Below, piece after piece: positions 26,251-34,340 of a DNA stretch of 41,598 nt; the first letter of the stretch is position 1, and each line of letters begins with the position of its first letter. A program made the translations under genes and the position numbers. The notes beneath the pieces were generated by a model. That model was not told the DNA's origin. It was given only the letters and a program-made list of their open reading frames with translations, and ran no database searches. This DNA comes from Geobacteraceae bacterium (GTDB taxonomy: Bacteria; Desulfobacterota; Desulfuromonadia; Geobacterales; DSM-12255). The DNA is taken from NCBI GenBank assembly GCA_013377075.1, contig JACABD010000012.1, positions 33,839 through 75,436 of the forward strand, written 5' to 3'.

Positions 26251-27109
26251 GTTGCGGATATGCGTTATTACCGGCCTTTCAGGCTCCGGCAAATCCACTG
26301 CCATACGTTCCCTTGAGGACCTAGGCTTTTTCTGCCTGGACAACCTGCCGCTGACTCTCCTGCAGGTATTTATCGAGTTGGCAGAGAAATCATCGGAACG
26401 GATCAAAGATGTGGCAATTGTCATAGATATTCGCGCCAAGGATTATTTCAAGGGGAAAGAGAATACATTCAAAGAGCTTCGCGATGCCGGTCATAAGGTA
26501 GAAATTATTTTTCTCGACTCTACTGACGATGTTCTAGTAAGAAGGTTTTCCGAAACAAGAAGAAAACATCCGGCAGTCGATAACGGAACCGTCCTGGACG
26601 GAATAAAGCTGGAACGGGAGTATCTTGCCGTCTTAAGACAGATATCCACTTCGGTAATTGACACGTCCGAACTGAACGTACATGAACTAAAAGACCTGAT
26701 AACAAGAATGGTATCAGGTGAAGATGCTCCTAAAGTTTTCAATATCCACCTGCTCTCTTTCGGGTTCAAGTATGGAGTGCCACTTGAATCTGATATTGTA
26801 ATGGATGTCCGTTTTCTGCCAAACCCGTACTTTGTTCCAGAATTGAAGCATTTGACAGGAATGGATAATGGCGTAAGGGATTTTTTGCATAAGCTGCCGG
26901 ATACAAGTGAGTTTCTAGACCGTTTTCTCTGGTTCATCGAGTTTTTGATCCCTCGTTATCAGAGTGAGGGTAAATCCTACCTAACCATTTCAGTAGGATG
27001 TACAGGTGGAAGACATCGCTCTGTATACATAATTGAGGTTTTACGAAAGTTTATTTCTGAGAAAAGATACTCACTTAAAGTTACACATAGAGACATGGGG
27101 AAAGGATAA
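26237..27109 (+). CDS. rapZ: RNase adapter protein RapZ (YvcJ) family NTPase
   Basis: The 290-residue protein has a P-loop GLSGSGKST at residues 13-21, the DNLPLTLL segment, and a C-terminal domain with FGFKYGVP, DVRFLPNPYF and GCTGGRHRSVYI. In enterobacteria RapZ senses glucosamine-6-phosphate and guides decay of the sRNA GlmZ; in other lineages the function is less clear. An adjacent GTG at 26234 could also serve as start. The gene overlaps hprK by about 14 bases. Confidence 0.93.
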   Translation: MKLSKLRICVITGLSGSGKSTAIRSLEDLGFFCLDNLPLTLLQVFIELAEKSSERIKDVAIVIDIRAKDYFKGKENTFKELRDAGHKVEIIFLDSTDDVLVRRFSETRRKHPAVDNGTVLDGIKLEREYLAVLRQISTSVIDTSELNVHELKDLITRMVSGEDAPKVFNIHLLSFGFKYGVPLESDIVMDVRFLPNPYFVPELKHLTGMDNGVRDFLHKLPDTSEFLDRFLWFIEFLIPRYQSEGKSYLTISVGCTGGRHRSVYIIEVLRKFISEKRYSLKVTHRDMGKG

Positions 27110-27110
27110 A

Positions 27111-27506
27111 ATGACCGGACTAGTCATAGTAGCACATGCAGGACTTGCAGCAGAGCTCATCAATGCGGCTGAAATGATCGTAGGGAAAATCGAAGCTTCT
27201 GCTTATGTAGAAATAAAACCGGATGATTCTGTTGACAAAATACGTACAACTCTCACCTCTGCCATCGAATCTGTTGGTTGCGAGAATATAATAATCATGA
27301 CCGACATGTTTGGAGGAACACCTTCAAACATGAGTCTCTCCTTTCTGAAAGAGAACAGGATTGAAGTCCTTACGGGTGTCAACCTTCCGATGATAATCAG
27401 ATTCGCAAGTGATCGTAATAAGTTCGGAGTATCTGAGCTTGCAGCCCAGATACGTGATACCGGTAGAGAGGGTGTTACAGTCGCAGGGGACTATCTGAAG
27501 AAATAA
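27111..27506 (+). CDS. PTS system mannose-family EIIA component
   Basis: The 131-residue protein is a free-standing EIIA domain of the mannose/ManX family. The phosphorylatable His9 is in VIVAHAGLA, and the conserved IIIMTDMFGGTPSN follows. No EIIB or membrane EIIC/EIID genes are present in the window, so it probably serves regulation rather than transport. The frame opens upstream at 27033 inside rapZ; the ATG at 27111, one base after the rapZ stop, begins the domain and has AAAGGA upstream. Confidence 0.9.
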   Translation: MTGLVIVAHAGLAAELINAAEMIVGKIEASAYVEIKPDDSVDKIRTTLTSAIESVGCENIIIMTDMFGGTPSNMSLSFLKENRIEVLTGVNLPMIIRFASDRNKFGVSELAAQIRDTGREGVTVAGDYLKK

Positions 27507-27610
27507 TTCTAGCTACTATCCATAATCAAACTATACTGCCGCAATCAGATGCCTAGCAGACTTGCTCAGATCGCATCAAGCCTAACCATTTCGAGGAGTT
27601 ACAATAATAT

Positions 27611-27877
27611 ATGTTTGAGCAGCAATTTACAATAGTCAACAAACTTGGTCTTCACGCAAGAGCATCAGCGCTTTTTGTAAAAACAGCGAGCCAGTTTAAA
27701 TCCGATATCAAGGTCGTGAGAGACGGAATTGAAGTAAACGGGAAAAGTATCATGGGAATCATGATGCTGGCCGCAGCCAAGGGGACAGAGATTGTTCTCA
27801 AAGTTTCCGGCACAGATGAATCTGAGGCGTTTCAAAAACTCGGTGAGTTGGTTTCAAATGGTTTTGGAGAGGAGTAA
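27611..27877 (+). CDS. ptsH: Phosphocarrier protein HPr
   Basis: The 88-residue protein has both phosphorylation sites: His15 in KLGLHARAS (from EI) and Ser46 in NGKSIMGIMML (from HPr kinase). It passes phosphate from EI to the EIIA encoded upstream. The GAGGAG site is about 12 bases before the ATG, rather far. The 104-base gap after the EIIA gene shows no clear terminator or promoter. Confidence 0.95.
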   Translation: MFEQQFTIVNKLGLHARASALFVKTASQFKSDIKVVRDGIEVNGKSIMGIMMLAAAKGTEIVLKVSGTDESEAFQKLGELVSNGFGEE

Positions 27878-29621
27878 AAACCTCTGCCTCTCCGGAGTAC
27901 CTGCATCGCCAGGTATTGCCATAGGACTGGCCAGAGTTACTGATCGTGCCAGAGTTGCAGTGTCCGAGCACGCAGTAAAGCCTGAAGCAGTTCCAGCTGA
28001 AATAACCAGGCTTCTGGAAGCGATATCAGAAGCAAAAGAAGAGCTTCTCCTCATAAAAAACCATCTCGAAAAAGAGAGCGGATCAGAACATCTATACATC
28101 CTTGATACTCATCTTATGATACTGGAAGATCCGATGCTTACCTCGGAAACAGTATCCTGCATAAAAACTCAACTTATCAATGCTGAAGGCTCTCTGAGAA
28201 GGACTCTCCTTAAATTCAGGGAGTTCTTTAATGCCATTGAGGATGAATATCTTCGAGAAAGAGGAAGCGACGTCGACATAGTCGGTGAGCGAATTCTTCG
28301 CAAAATGGTTGGTTTCCAGCAAGAGCCCCTGCCTCAGCTTGACAGTAAGGTTATTATCATTGCTCATGACCTCTCACCTACCGATGTCCTGCAGATAGAT
28401 AAAAGCAAGGTCATTGCTTTTGTGACCGATCTGGGGGGGAAAACCTCCCACACAGCCATTCTTGCACGGGCACTCGGTATTCCGGCCGTAGTTGGTCTGG
28501 AATCTGCTACAGCAGAGATAATAAGCGATGACAGTATTATTATAGACGGTGCGACCGGCACAGTTGTCATAAACCCTAGCGATGAGTCTTTCAGAAATTA
28601 TCTTTCCAGAAAACAGCGATATGAATACTTCTGTCAGGAATATGTAAAGTTCCGCGATCTCCCGGCAGAAACCGTAGATGGCCATCGAATACGACTTAAA
28701 GGAAATCTTGAATTTATTGAAGAGGTCCCAGCGCTGAAAGAGCATGGCGGCGAAGGTGTCGGTCTATACAGAACAGAGATGCTGTATATGAACCGATCAA
28801 CGCTTCCTGACGAAGAAGAGCAGTTTGAAGCGTATCTGTCGATGTGTCGTAAAGTTGCACCATTCCCGGTCAGCATAAGAACACTTGATGTGGGTGGTGA
28901 CAAGTTTGTCCCAGAACTAAATCTTGCAGATGAATTGAATCCAGCCCTAGGGCTTCGTGCAATAAGACTATCACTTAGAAATATTGAAACTTTCAAACCT
29001 CAAGTTCGGGCAATCCTTCGTGCAAGCGCCTTTGGAGAGATAAGAATGTTTTTTCCGATGATTTCTGGAGTATCTGAAATCCGCGAGGTAAAACGGATCA
29101 TCTCTGAGGTAAAGTACGAACTCAGATCTCAAGGGATTACCTATGATGATTCAATCAAGATCGGGATAATGATTGAAATCCCTTCAGCTGTCTTGGTAGC
29201 TGACCAGCTTGCAAAAGAGGTAGATTTTTTTAGTGTCGGCACTAACGATCTGATCCAGTACACATTGGCTATTGATAGAACAAATGAGCACCTCTCCCAC
29301 CTATACCAGCCCTTGAATCCAGCTATTATAAGATCTCTGCAGATTGTGGCTGATGCAGCCCACCAAGCAGGAATAGAAGCCTGTATATGTGGCGAAATGG
29401 CAGGAGAACCGCAATATTTGCCAATTCTGCTTGGGCTTGGTTTTGATGAATTATCCATGACTCCACCCTCAATTCCGAGGGTAAAAGAGATTCTCAGGCG
29501 CTGTTCCTTGACAGAAGCAAAAAAACTTACGGCCAAGATTCTTGAAGCTGAAACTGCCGAAGCTGTTGAATCGATTCTGAAATCTGAATTAACAGCACAC
29601 TTTTCCGAAGGTTTTGACTAA
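27858..29621 (+). CDS. ptsI: PTS enzyme I (phosphoenolpyruvate-protein phosphotransferase)
   Basis: The 587-residue enzyme takes phosphate from phosphoenolpyruvate. The N-terminal part begins SGVPASPGIAIG, and the active His198 lies in GGKTSHTAILARALG. The C-terminal PEP-binding barrel has GLYRTEMLYM, VGTNDLIQYTLAIDR and the proton donor Cys511 in CICGEMAG. The ATG at 27858 overlaps ptsH by 20 bases; the frame is open further upstream (27792), but that would extend into HPr coding sequence. A bidirectional terminator begins at its stop. Confidence 0.95.
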   Translation: MVLERSKNLCLSGVPASPGIAIGLARVTDRARVAVSEHAVKPEAVPAEITRLLEAISEAKEELLLIKNHLEKESGSEHLYILDTHLMILEDPMLTSETVSCIKTQLINAEGSLRRTLLKFREFFNAIEDEYLRERGSDVDIVGERILRKMVGFQQEPLPQLDSKVIIIAHDLSPTDVLQIDKSKVIAFVTDLGGKTSHTAILARALGIPAVVGLESATAEIISDDSIIIDGATGTVVINPSDESFRNYLSRKQRYEYFCQEYVKFRDLPAETVDGHRIRLKGNLEFIEEVPALKEHGGEGVGLYRTEMLYMNRSTLPDEEEQFEAYLSMCRKVAPFPVSIRTLDVGGDKFVPELNLADELNPALGLRAIRLSLRNIETFKPQVRAILRASAFGEIRMFFPMISGVSEIREVKRIISEVKYELRSQGITYDDSIKIGIMIEIPSAVLVADQLAKEVDFFSVGTNDLIQYTLAIDRTNEHLSHLYQPLNPAIIRSLQIVADAAHQAGIEACICGEMAGEPQYLPILLGLGFDELSMTPPSIPRVKEILRRCSLTEAKKLTAKILEAETAEAVESILKSELTAHFSEGFD

Positions 29622-29653
29622 AAAAAGGCGCACCATTTCGGTACGCCTTTTTT
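29621..29653. terminator. Bidirectional terminator between ptsI and the OmpA-like gene
   Basis: An A tract, GGCGCACC, a five-base ATTTC loop, GGTACGCC and a T tract. Eight pairs with one mismatch plus the A/T flanks serve both convergent genes. Confidence 0.85.
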
Positions 29654-29674
29654 ATGCAGCTTTTACATAACCGG

Positions 29675-31024
29675 CTATTCAGGACATGTGAAAACAGCCT
29701 CTACACGTCTATTGTTCCTGCGCCCGTCTTCCGTCTTGTTCGAATCAATCGGCTTGGTTAAACCATAGCCTTTTGCGGTGATACGCTTGGGATCAATCCC
29801 GAGTTTGTCAACTAGGTACTTTCTTACAGCATCAGCTCTGTGCTGGGAAAGTTTCAAGTTTGAAGCAGCTGATCCTACATTGTCAGTATGCCCTTCGATT
29901 ACAGTTGTTGCTTTGGGATAAGCCTTCAGTTTGTCTGAAACCAGCTTTAGTTCATCGTAATGCCTCTCTTTGATATTAGCTTTGGCTGTCTCAAAAGTAA
30001 TACTGAGTGTCATGCTCTTGCACTCAATAACCGGAGGCGGTGGTGGTTGAACAACATGTACCGACGCATTGCTCTCAGCACTGCCACCGGGGCCATTGCA
30101 AGCAAGCTTGTATGTAGTCGTTTCAACAGGAGTTACACTGAGTTTACCAGTAGACTGATTACTGCCGCTTGTCTGAACAGTGCCTACGCCAGGCAACAGA
30201 CTACACTCGGTAGTATTCTGTGTATTCCAGGAAAGTGTTGCAGGAGTTCCTTTGTCAACGGTTACAGGTGAAGCAGAAAGAGTTACAACGGGTGCCGGTG
30301 GAACTGGAACTGGAACTGGAACTGGAACTGGAACTGGAACTGGTGGTGGTTCTACTTTCTTAGGCGCAGGAGGAGGCTCTACTGGTTTAGGTGGTTGAAC
30401 AGGAGCCGCTTTAGGTGCGACGGTAGCAACCACCGGCTGAGGAGCAGGTTTATTCCCGCCAAACTGGAAGTTGAGGCCAAGAGTATACTCGTAATTATAA
30501 ACAGTCGTACGACGCCCGAGTGCGGGGTTGTACGCCGTAAAGCCCGGATCAATAATCAGGTTGCGCAAGTCAGCCCTTAAAGCTACGTTTTCACTCATGA
30601 AATATTTGGCACCAAAACCGTAACTGAATGCGCCAGAGTCAGCAAAGTTTTGCCCGGAGTTATGGGGATGTGTTGAAACTCCACCATATCCCGCAGCAAG
30701 GAAAGGAACAAAAGAGTTTTGGGGGAACATGTGATAGAGAAGTTCCATCCTGTATGTAATGACATCAGTAGTCTGATTGGAGAGCGTATCTGACTTCGGG
30801 TTCACATAATGGAATAAGCCCTCCACCGTAAATCTGTCAGTCAGATTGTAACCTGCCTTGATACCAACAAGGAAATTCGCATCAATCTTCTGAACACCGT
30901 CAAAAGTGTAGCCACCTATTACAGGTGTTACACTGAATGCCCCGGCCCTGTTTTCGGCCATAGCAGCTGTTGCGCAGAGTGAAACAGTTGTCAGCGCCGC
31001 TAAAGCGGCCAAGCTTCTTTTCAT
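29675..31024 (-). CDS. OmpA-family outer membrane protein with Ig-like insert
   Basis: The 449-residue protein has a signal peptide (about 1-23), an eight-stranded OmpA-like barrel (about 30-195), a Pro/Lys-rich linker with a Val-Pro repeat (about 200-243), a beta-sandwich-like domain (about 245-325; VTLSASPVTVDKGTPATLSW) and a C-terminal OmpA peptidoglycan-binding domain (about 335-449; VIEGHTDNVGS, LSQHRADAVRKYL, NNRRVE). It links the outer membrane to peptidoglycan. The Ig-like piece between linker and anchor is not part of ordinary OmpA. GGAG lies seven to eight bases before the ATG. Confidence 0.93.
   Translation of the reverse strand: MKRSLAALAALTTVSLCATAAMAENRAGAFSVTPVIGGYTFDGVQKIDANFLVGIKAGYNLTDRFTVEGLFHYVNPKSDTLSNQTTDVITYRMELLYHMFPQNSFVPFLAAGYGGVSTHPHNSGQNFADSGAFSYGFGAKYFMSENVALRADLRNLIIDPGFTAYNPALGRRTTVYNYEYTLGLNFQFGGNKPAPQPVVATVAPKAAPVQPPKPVEPPPAPKKVEPPPVPVPVPVPVPVPVPPAPVVTLSASPVTVDKGTPATLSWNTQNTTECSLLPGVGTVQTSGSNQSTGKLSVTPVETTTYKLACNGPGGSAESNASVHVVQPPPPPVIECKSMTLSITFETAKANIKERHYDELKLVSDKLKAYPKATTVIEGHTDNVGSAASNLKLSQHRADAVRKYLVDKLGIDPKRITAKGYGLTKPIDSNKTEDGRRNNRRVEAVFTCPE
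30300..30341. repeat. Seven tandem copies of a hexamer in the OmpA-like gene
   Basis: GGAACT is repeated seven times without change; in the gene (minus strand) it encodes alternating Val-Pro. Copy-number change would keep the reading frame and alter only linker length. Confidence 0.95.
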
Positions 31025-31040
31025 ACTTGAGCTCCTTTTC

Positions 31041-31063
31041 GACTCAAATTAAACAGTTGAGTC
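31041..31063 (-). other. Hairpin in the 5' leader of the OmpA-like gene
   Basis: GACTCAA and TTGAGTC form a perfect seven-pair stem with a nine-base loop, ending eight bases before the GGAG of the ribosome binding site. It may stabilise the mRNA or modulate translation. Confidence 0.5.
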
Positions 31064-31094
31064 ACTTTTGGTATATTCATACAAATCTTTGCTA

Positions 31095-31122
31095 TTTATA
31101 GCATTCATTTTAGATTTGTCAA
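31095..31122 (-). promoter_or_regulatory. Strong sigma-70 promoter of the OmpA-like gene
   Basis: On the minus strand perfect TTGACA (31122-31117), a 16-base spacer and TATAAA (31100-31095), preceded by TGC as an extended -10. This suits an abundant outer membrane protein. Confidence 0.7.
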
Positions 31123-31170
31123 ATTTTCATCCGTAAAAATGCAATTTGATTTCAAAAAAACAGTAAAATC

Positions 31171-31199
31171 TTGACCCAAAACTTATAAAAAGCTATAAC
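31171..31199 (+). promoter_or_regulatory. Sigma-70 promoter of metK
   Basis: TTGACC (31171-31176), exactly 17 bases, and TATAAC (31194-31199). A six-pair stem (CTACAT 31199-31204 with ATGTAG 31213-31218) lies at the start of the transcript. I looked for a SAM riboswitch in the leader and saw none; it is too short for one. Confidence 0.7.
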
Positions 31200-31245
31200 T
31201 ACATGATAAATTATGTAGCAGAAAGTAAAGGGGGAAAGGCTGATA

Positions 31246-32415
31246 ATGGAGAAGAAAGAGTATATTTTCAGTTCGGAGTCGGTTTCAGAAGGACATCCGG
31301 ACAAGGTTGCCGACCAGATTTCCGATGCGATACTTGATGCGATCATATCACAAGATCCAAAAGCCCGCGTTGCCTGTGAAACGCTTGTCACAACAGGCAT
31401 GGCAGTCATTGCCGGTGAAATAACAACAACTGCCTACGCAGATATGCCGTCAATCGTAAGAGAGACCATCAGAGAGATCGGTTATAACGACTCTGCTATG
31501 GGCTTTGACTGGGAGACCTGTGCGGTTCTAACCTCAATTGATAAGCAGTCTCCAGATATATCCATGGGCGTAACTGAAGGTGAAGGAATGTTCAAGGATC
31601 AAGGTGCCGGAGATCAGGGAATAATGTTTGGTTACGCCTGTAACGAGACACCAGAACTGATGCCAATGCCAATTCTGCTCTCCCATCAACTCGTAAAACG
31701 CCTTGCAGATGTCAGAAAATCCGGTGAGCTCCACTTCCTCCGCCCGGACTCGAAATCACAGGTATCAATCCGCTATGAGAATGACAAGCCAGTATATGTA
31801 GACACGGTTGTAATTTCTTCCCAGCACACCCCCGACGTCTCCCATGAGACAATTCAGGAGGGGGTTATTGATGCGGTTGTTAAAAAAGTGATACCAGCGC
31901 ATCTGATGGATGCAAATACGAAAGTTTTTATCAACCCCACTGGTCGTTTCGTTGTAGGTGGCCCGATGGGAGACTGTGGCCTTACCGGAAGAAAGATAAT
32001 TGTTGACACTTACGGGGGAGCCGGTCGTCACGGTGGCGGAGCTTTCTCAGGCAAAGACCCTTCCAAGGTAGACCGCTCGGCAGCTTACATGGGTCGTTAT
32101 GTTGCAAAAAACCTTGTTGCAGCCGGAGTATGTGAAAAATGCGAAGTCCAGGTAGCTTACGCTATCGGTGTTGCCGAACCGGTTTCAGTAATGGTTAACA
32201 CCTTTGGCACTGGAACTATTGCTGAATCAAGGATTGCACAGATTATCCGCGATGTATTTGATCTTCGCCCAAGAGCAATAATCGAACAGCTTGATCTGCT
32301 CCGCCCTATATACAAGCTAACTGCAGCATATGGACACTTTGGAAGAGAACTACCGGAGTTCACTTGGGAAAGAAAAGACAAGGCGGACATAATAAGAGCT
32401 AAGGCAGGACTTTAA
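31246..32415 (+). CDS. metK: S-adenosylmethionine synthetase
   Basis: The 389-residue enzyme makes S-adenosylmethionine from methionine and ATP. Motifs are [17 protein letters not shown], the hexapeptide region [12 protein letters not shown], the P-loop-like [19 protein letters not shown] and [13 protein letters not shown]. Length is standard. GGGGGAAAGG lies upstream of the ATG. It is monocistronic, between its own promoter and a strong terminator. Confidence 0.97.
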   Translation: MEKKEYIFSSESVSEGHPDKVADQISDAILDAIISQDPKARVACETLVTTGMAVIAGEITTTAYADMPSIVRETIREIGYNDSAMGFDWETCAVLTSIDKQSPDISMGVTEGEGMFKDQGAGDQGIMFGYACNETPELMPMPILLSHQLVKRLADVRKSGELHFLRPDSKSQVSIRYENDKPVYVDTVVISSQHTPDVSHETIQEGVIDAVVKKVIPAHLMDANTKVFINPTGRFVVGGPMGDCGLTGRKIIVDTYGGAGRHGGGAFSGKDPSKVDRSAAYMGRYVAKNLVAAGVCEKCEVQVAYAIGVAEPVSVMVNTFGTGTIAESRIAQIIRDVFDLRPRAIIEQLDLLRPIYKLTAAYGHFGRELPEFTWERKDKADIIRAKAGL

Positions 32416-32431
32416 TCTGTACTTATTTTTT

Positions 32432-32471
32432 AAACAAAAAAGCCAGGGCGCAACCTCTGGCTTTTTTGTTT
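32432..32471. terminator. Bidirectional terminator between metK and the response regulator gene
   Basis: A 15-base perfect stem (AAACAAAAAAGCCAG with its complement) closes a short loop, with T runs on either strand. It abuts the response regulator stop codon. Confidence 0.9.
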
Positions 32472-33166
32472 CACCTTCTGCTGAATCTGTAACCTACGCC
32501 TCGAACTGTCTGGAAATAGACGGGATTACCCGGCTCCTGTTCAAAATACTTCCTGAACCTGACGATAAAATTATCCAGAGTTCTGGTTTCGACATCGTTT
32601 GCATATCCCCATACCCGCTCCAGAAGCTCACTTCTGCTTACAGCCTCCCCTTCTCTCTGAAATAGCAGCATCAGCATTCGCACCTCTAGATCAGTCAGGT
32701 CGATTTCGCCCTGTGCTGTTCTGGCTCTGTACGACAGAAGGAATACTTCATTCTCTCCAAATCTGTACCCCTCCTCAATCGGTTCAGGTAGATACCAGGA
32801 GGAGCGACGAAGCATCCCTTTTACGCGGAGCAGAAACTCACTCAGGCTAAACGGTTTTGTCAGGTAATCATCTGCACCGCTTGCAAGTCCTGTTATTCTA
32901 TCCCCCTCTTCTGAACGGGCTGTAAGCATCAAAACCGGCACCCTGGTATCGGCTTCACGCACCTTGCTACAAAGTTCGAACCCATCCATTCCAGGAAGCA
33001 TTACATCAAGAATAATCAGGGCAAATCTGTCATAAGCCAGCCTTTCAAGCGCTTCTTCACCGCTTTCAACATGACTGACACGATAATCCTCCTGCTCCAG
33101 ATTAAAACATATTCCGCGGGCAAGATGAATTTCATCTTCTACTAGAAGAATATGTGGCCTGTCCAC
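32471..33166 (-). CDS. OmpR/PhoB-family response regulator
   Basis: The 231-residue protein has a receiver domain (about 4-118) with acidic residues Glu10/Asp11, phospho-acceptor Asp54 in LIILDVMLPGMDG and the conserved Lys in LTKPF. A winged-helix DNA-binding domain (about 135-230) has LTDLEVRMLMLL, SRSELLERVWG and the wing VRGVGYRFSR. The start is GTG at 33166, which shares its first base with the kinase stop (TAGTG), so translation is coupled. The target genes are unknown; the envelope sugar operon divergent from the kinase gene is the nearest candidate. Confidence 0.93.
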   Translation of the reverse strand: MDRPHILLVEDEIHLARGICFNLEQEDYRVSHVESGEEALERLAYDRFALIILDVMLPGMDGFELCSKVREADTRVPVLMLTARSEEGDRITGLASGADDYLTKPFSLSEFLLRVKGMLRRSSWYLPEPIEEGYRFGENEVFLLSYRARTAQGEIDLTDLEVRMLMLLFQREGEAVSRSELLERVWGYANDVETRTLDNFIVRFRKYFEQEPGNPVYFQTVRGVGYRFSRR

Positions 33167-34110
33167 TATCTGACCTCCATGGACGGAAGGGTCAGAACAA
33201 ATCTTGTTCCCATGCCAGCGCCGCTGCTTTCAGCGACAATACTCCCTTTATGCCTTTTAATCACAGATTTTACGATGTATAATCCGAGTCCGGTTCCACG
33301 AATGGTCTCTCCCGTATTCCTTACACGATAAAACATCCTGAATACCTTGCTTAGTTCACTTCGCACCAATCCTCTGCCATTGTCCGACACCGTCAATATG
33401 CAGTTCCTCCCGGAACTACGCAGTTCCAGCTTAACCTCCGGCGATGCATTGCTATAAAGAAAAGCATTTTCGAGAAGATTACGAAGTACCATTTCCATTC
33501 CCTCACTATCGATTTTCAGATTGATCCCCGGTTCTATGTCAGATGTAAGTATGCTTCCTTCAGGAATACTCCGACGGAACTCTGTAGCAAATTTATCGAC
33601 GAAAGCGCTGAAATCTACTTTGGCAAGCCCAGGACTAGTGGGTCTCTGTTCTAGCTTTGCAGCCATGAGGAAGTTGCTGATGAGACTGTTAAGCCGCTCT
33701 GTGTCAGCAAGCATGGTATCAAGAAACCGCTCCATCTTATCCGGTGGAGGGTTACGCAGCCGTATAGTCTCCAGGTGCAACCTGATTGAGGCAAGAGGGG
33801 ATTTAAGCTCATGGGTTATCTGTGAAATGAAACGCTTTTGCTCTACATAAAGGCGTGACTGCCGCTTCCAATAGATGAAAATCACATAAAGGCCGCACAG
33901 CACAAGAGCCAGCATCAATATACCGCCTGCCAGAACTGGCCAGTTCAGATGAGTCGGCACAAGTTCCGGACGATACTGTTCGGCAAACTTCCTTAGTTCA
34001 TTGTGCCGCCCGAGAAACCAGAGTATCCAGAGGACAAGAAGCCCTATCCAGACAATCTGGACAACTATCAGCGTAATGATCGGGTTAAAAAGGTTCTTGA
34101 GTCGACGCAT
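33166..34110 (-). CDS. Membrane sensor histidine kinase
   Basis: The 314-residue protein has two membrane helices (about 10-33 and 57-80) around a short periplasmic loop of about 24 residues. The DHp helix with phospho-acceptor His100 in QITHELKSPLASIRLH comes directly after the second helix, without an evident HAMP or PAS domain. The ATPase domain has N (LRNLLENAF), G1 (VSDNGRGL) and G2 (GTGLGLYIVK) boxes. The small sensor loop suggests sensing in or near the membrane, or through a partner protein. It is co-transcribed with the response regulator. No strong ribosome binding site precedes the ATG. Confidence 0.92.
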   Translation of the reverse strand: MRRLKNLFNPIITLIVVQIVWIGLLVLWILWFLGRHNELRKFAEQYRPELVPTHLNWPVLAGGILMLALVLCGLYVIFIYWKRQSRLYVEQKRFISQITHELKSPLASIRLHLETIRLRNPPPDKMERFLDTMLADTERLNSLISNFLMAAKLEQRPTSPGLAKVDFSAFVDKFATEFRRSIPEGSILTSDIEPGINLKIDSEGMEMVLRNLLENAFLYSNASPEVKLELRSSGRNCILTVSDNGRGLVRSELSKVFRMFYRVRNTGETIRGTGLGLYIVKSVIKRHKGSIVAESSGAGMGTRFVLTLPSMEVR

Positions 34111-34258
34111 ATTAATGCTTTAGCAGCTGAAAACGATAAAGGCAACCCCTTTACAAAAGAATCAGCTTAATTATGAAACTTTAAATTAAAAAAACTTGTG
34201 TTCAAGCCAATATCAGAATATTTTATTATTATGTTCAATCAATGTTACCAAACTGCGT

Positions 34259-34276
34259 CTGTAACAAACCTGTCAA
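34259..34276 (+). promoter_or_regulatory. Pho-box-like direct repeat upstream of the sugar operon
   Basis: CTGTAAC, AAAC, CTGTCAA: two near-identical seven-base half sites four bases apart, the geometry of a PhoB box. It agrees with 14 of 18 positions of the E. coli consensus as I recall it. It lies 64 bases before the glycosyltransferase ATG, in the 230-base gap shared with the two-component genes. The first -10-like sequence (GATAAC at 34291) is about 14 bases downstream, somewhat farther than in E. coli Pho promoters. It might serve either strand. No other convincing promoter is seen in this gap. Confidence 0.35.
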
Positions 34277-34340
34277 TTATCACAACCTCAGATAACCTTT
34301 CACATCACACTTTATTAAATATCATTTCAAAGCTGACTCA

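Noticed and set aside
30300-30341. Tandem repeat as a CRISPR or phase-switch element
   Set aside because: The hexamer units have no spacers and stay in frame, so they encode a Val-Pro linker and cannot turn the gene on or off.
31200-31245. SAM riboswitch in the metK leader
   Set aside because: Only about 40 bases separate the predicted transcription start from the gene, with just a six-pair stem; no riboswitch core is visible.
34170-34190. PmrA-like box (CTTAAT then CTTTAA) before the sugar operon
   Set aside because: The spacing is seven bases instead of five and the region is simply AT-rich; the Pho-like repeat nearby is a better match.
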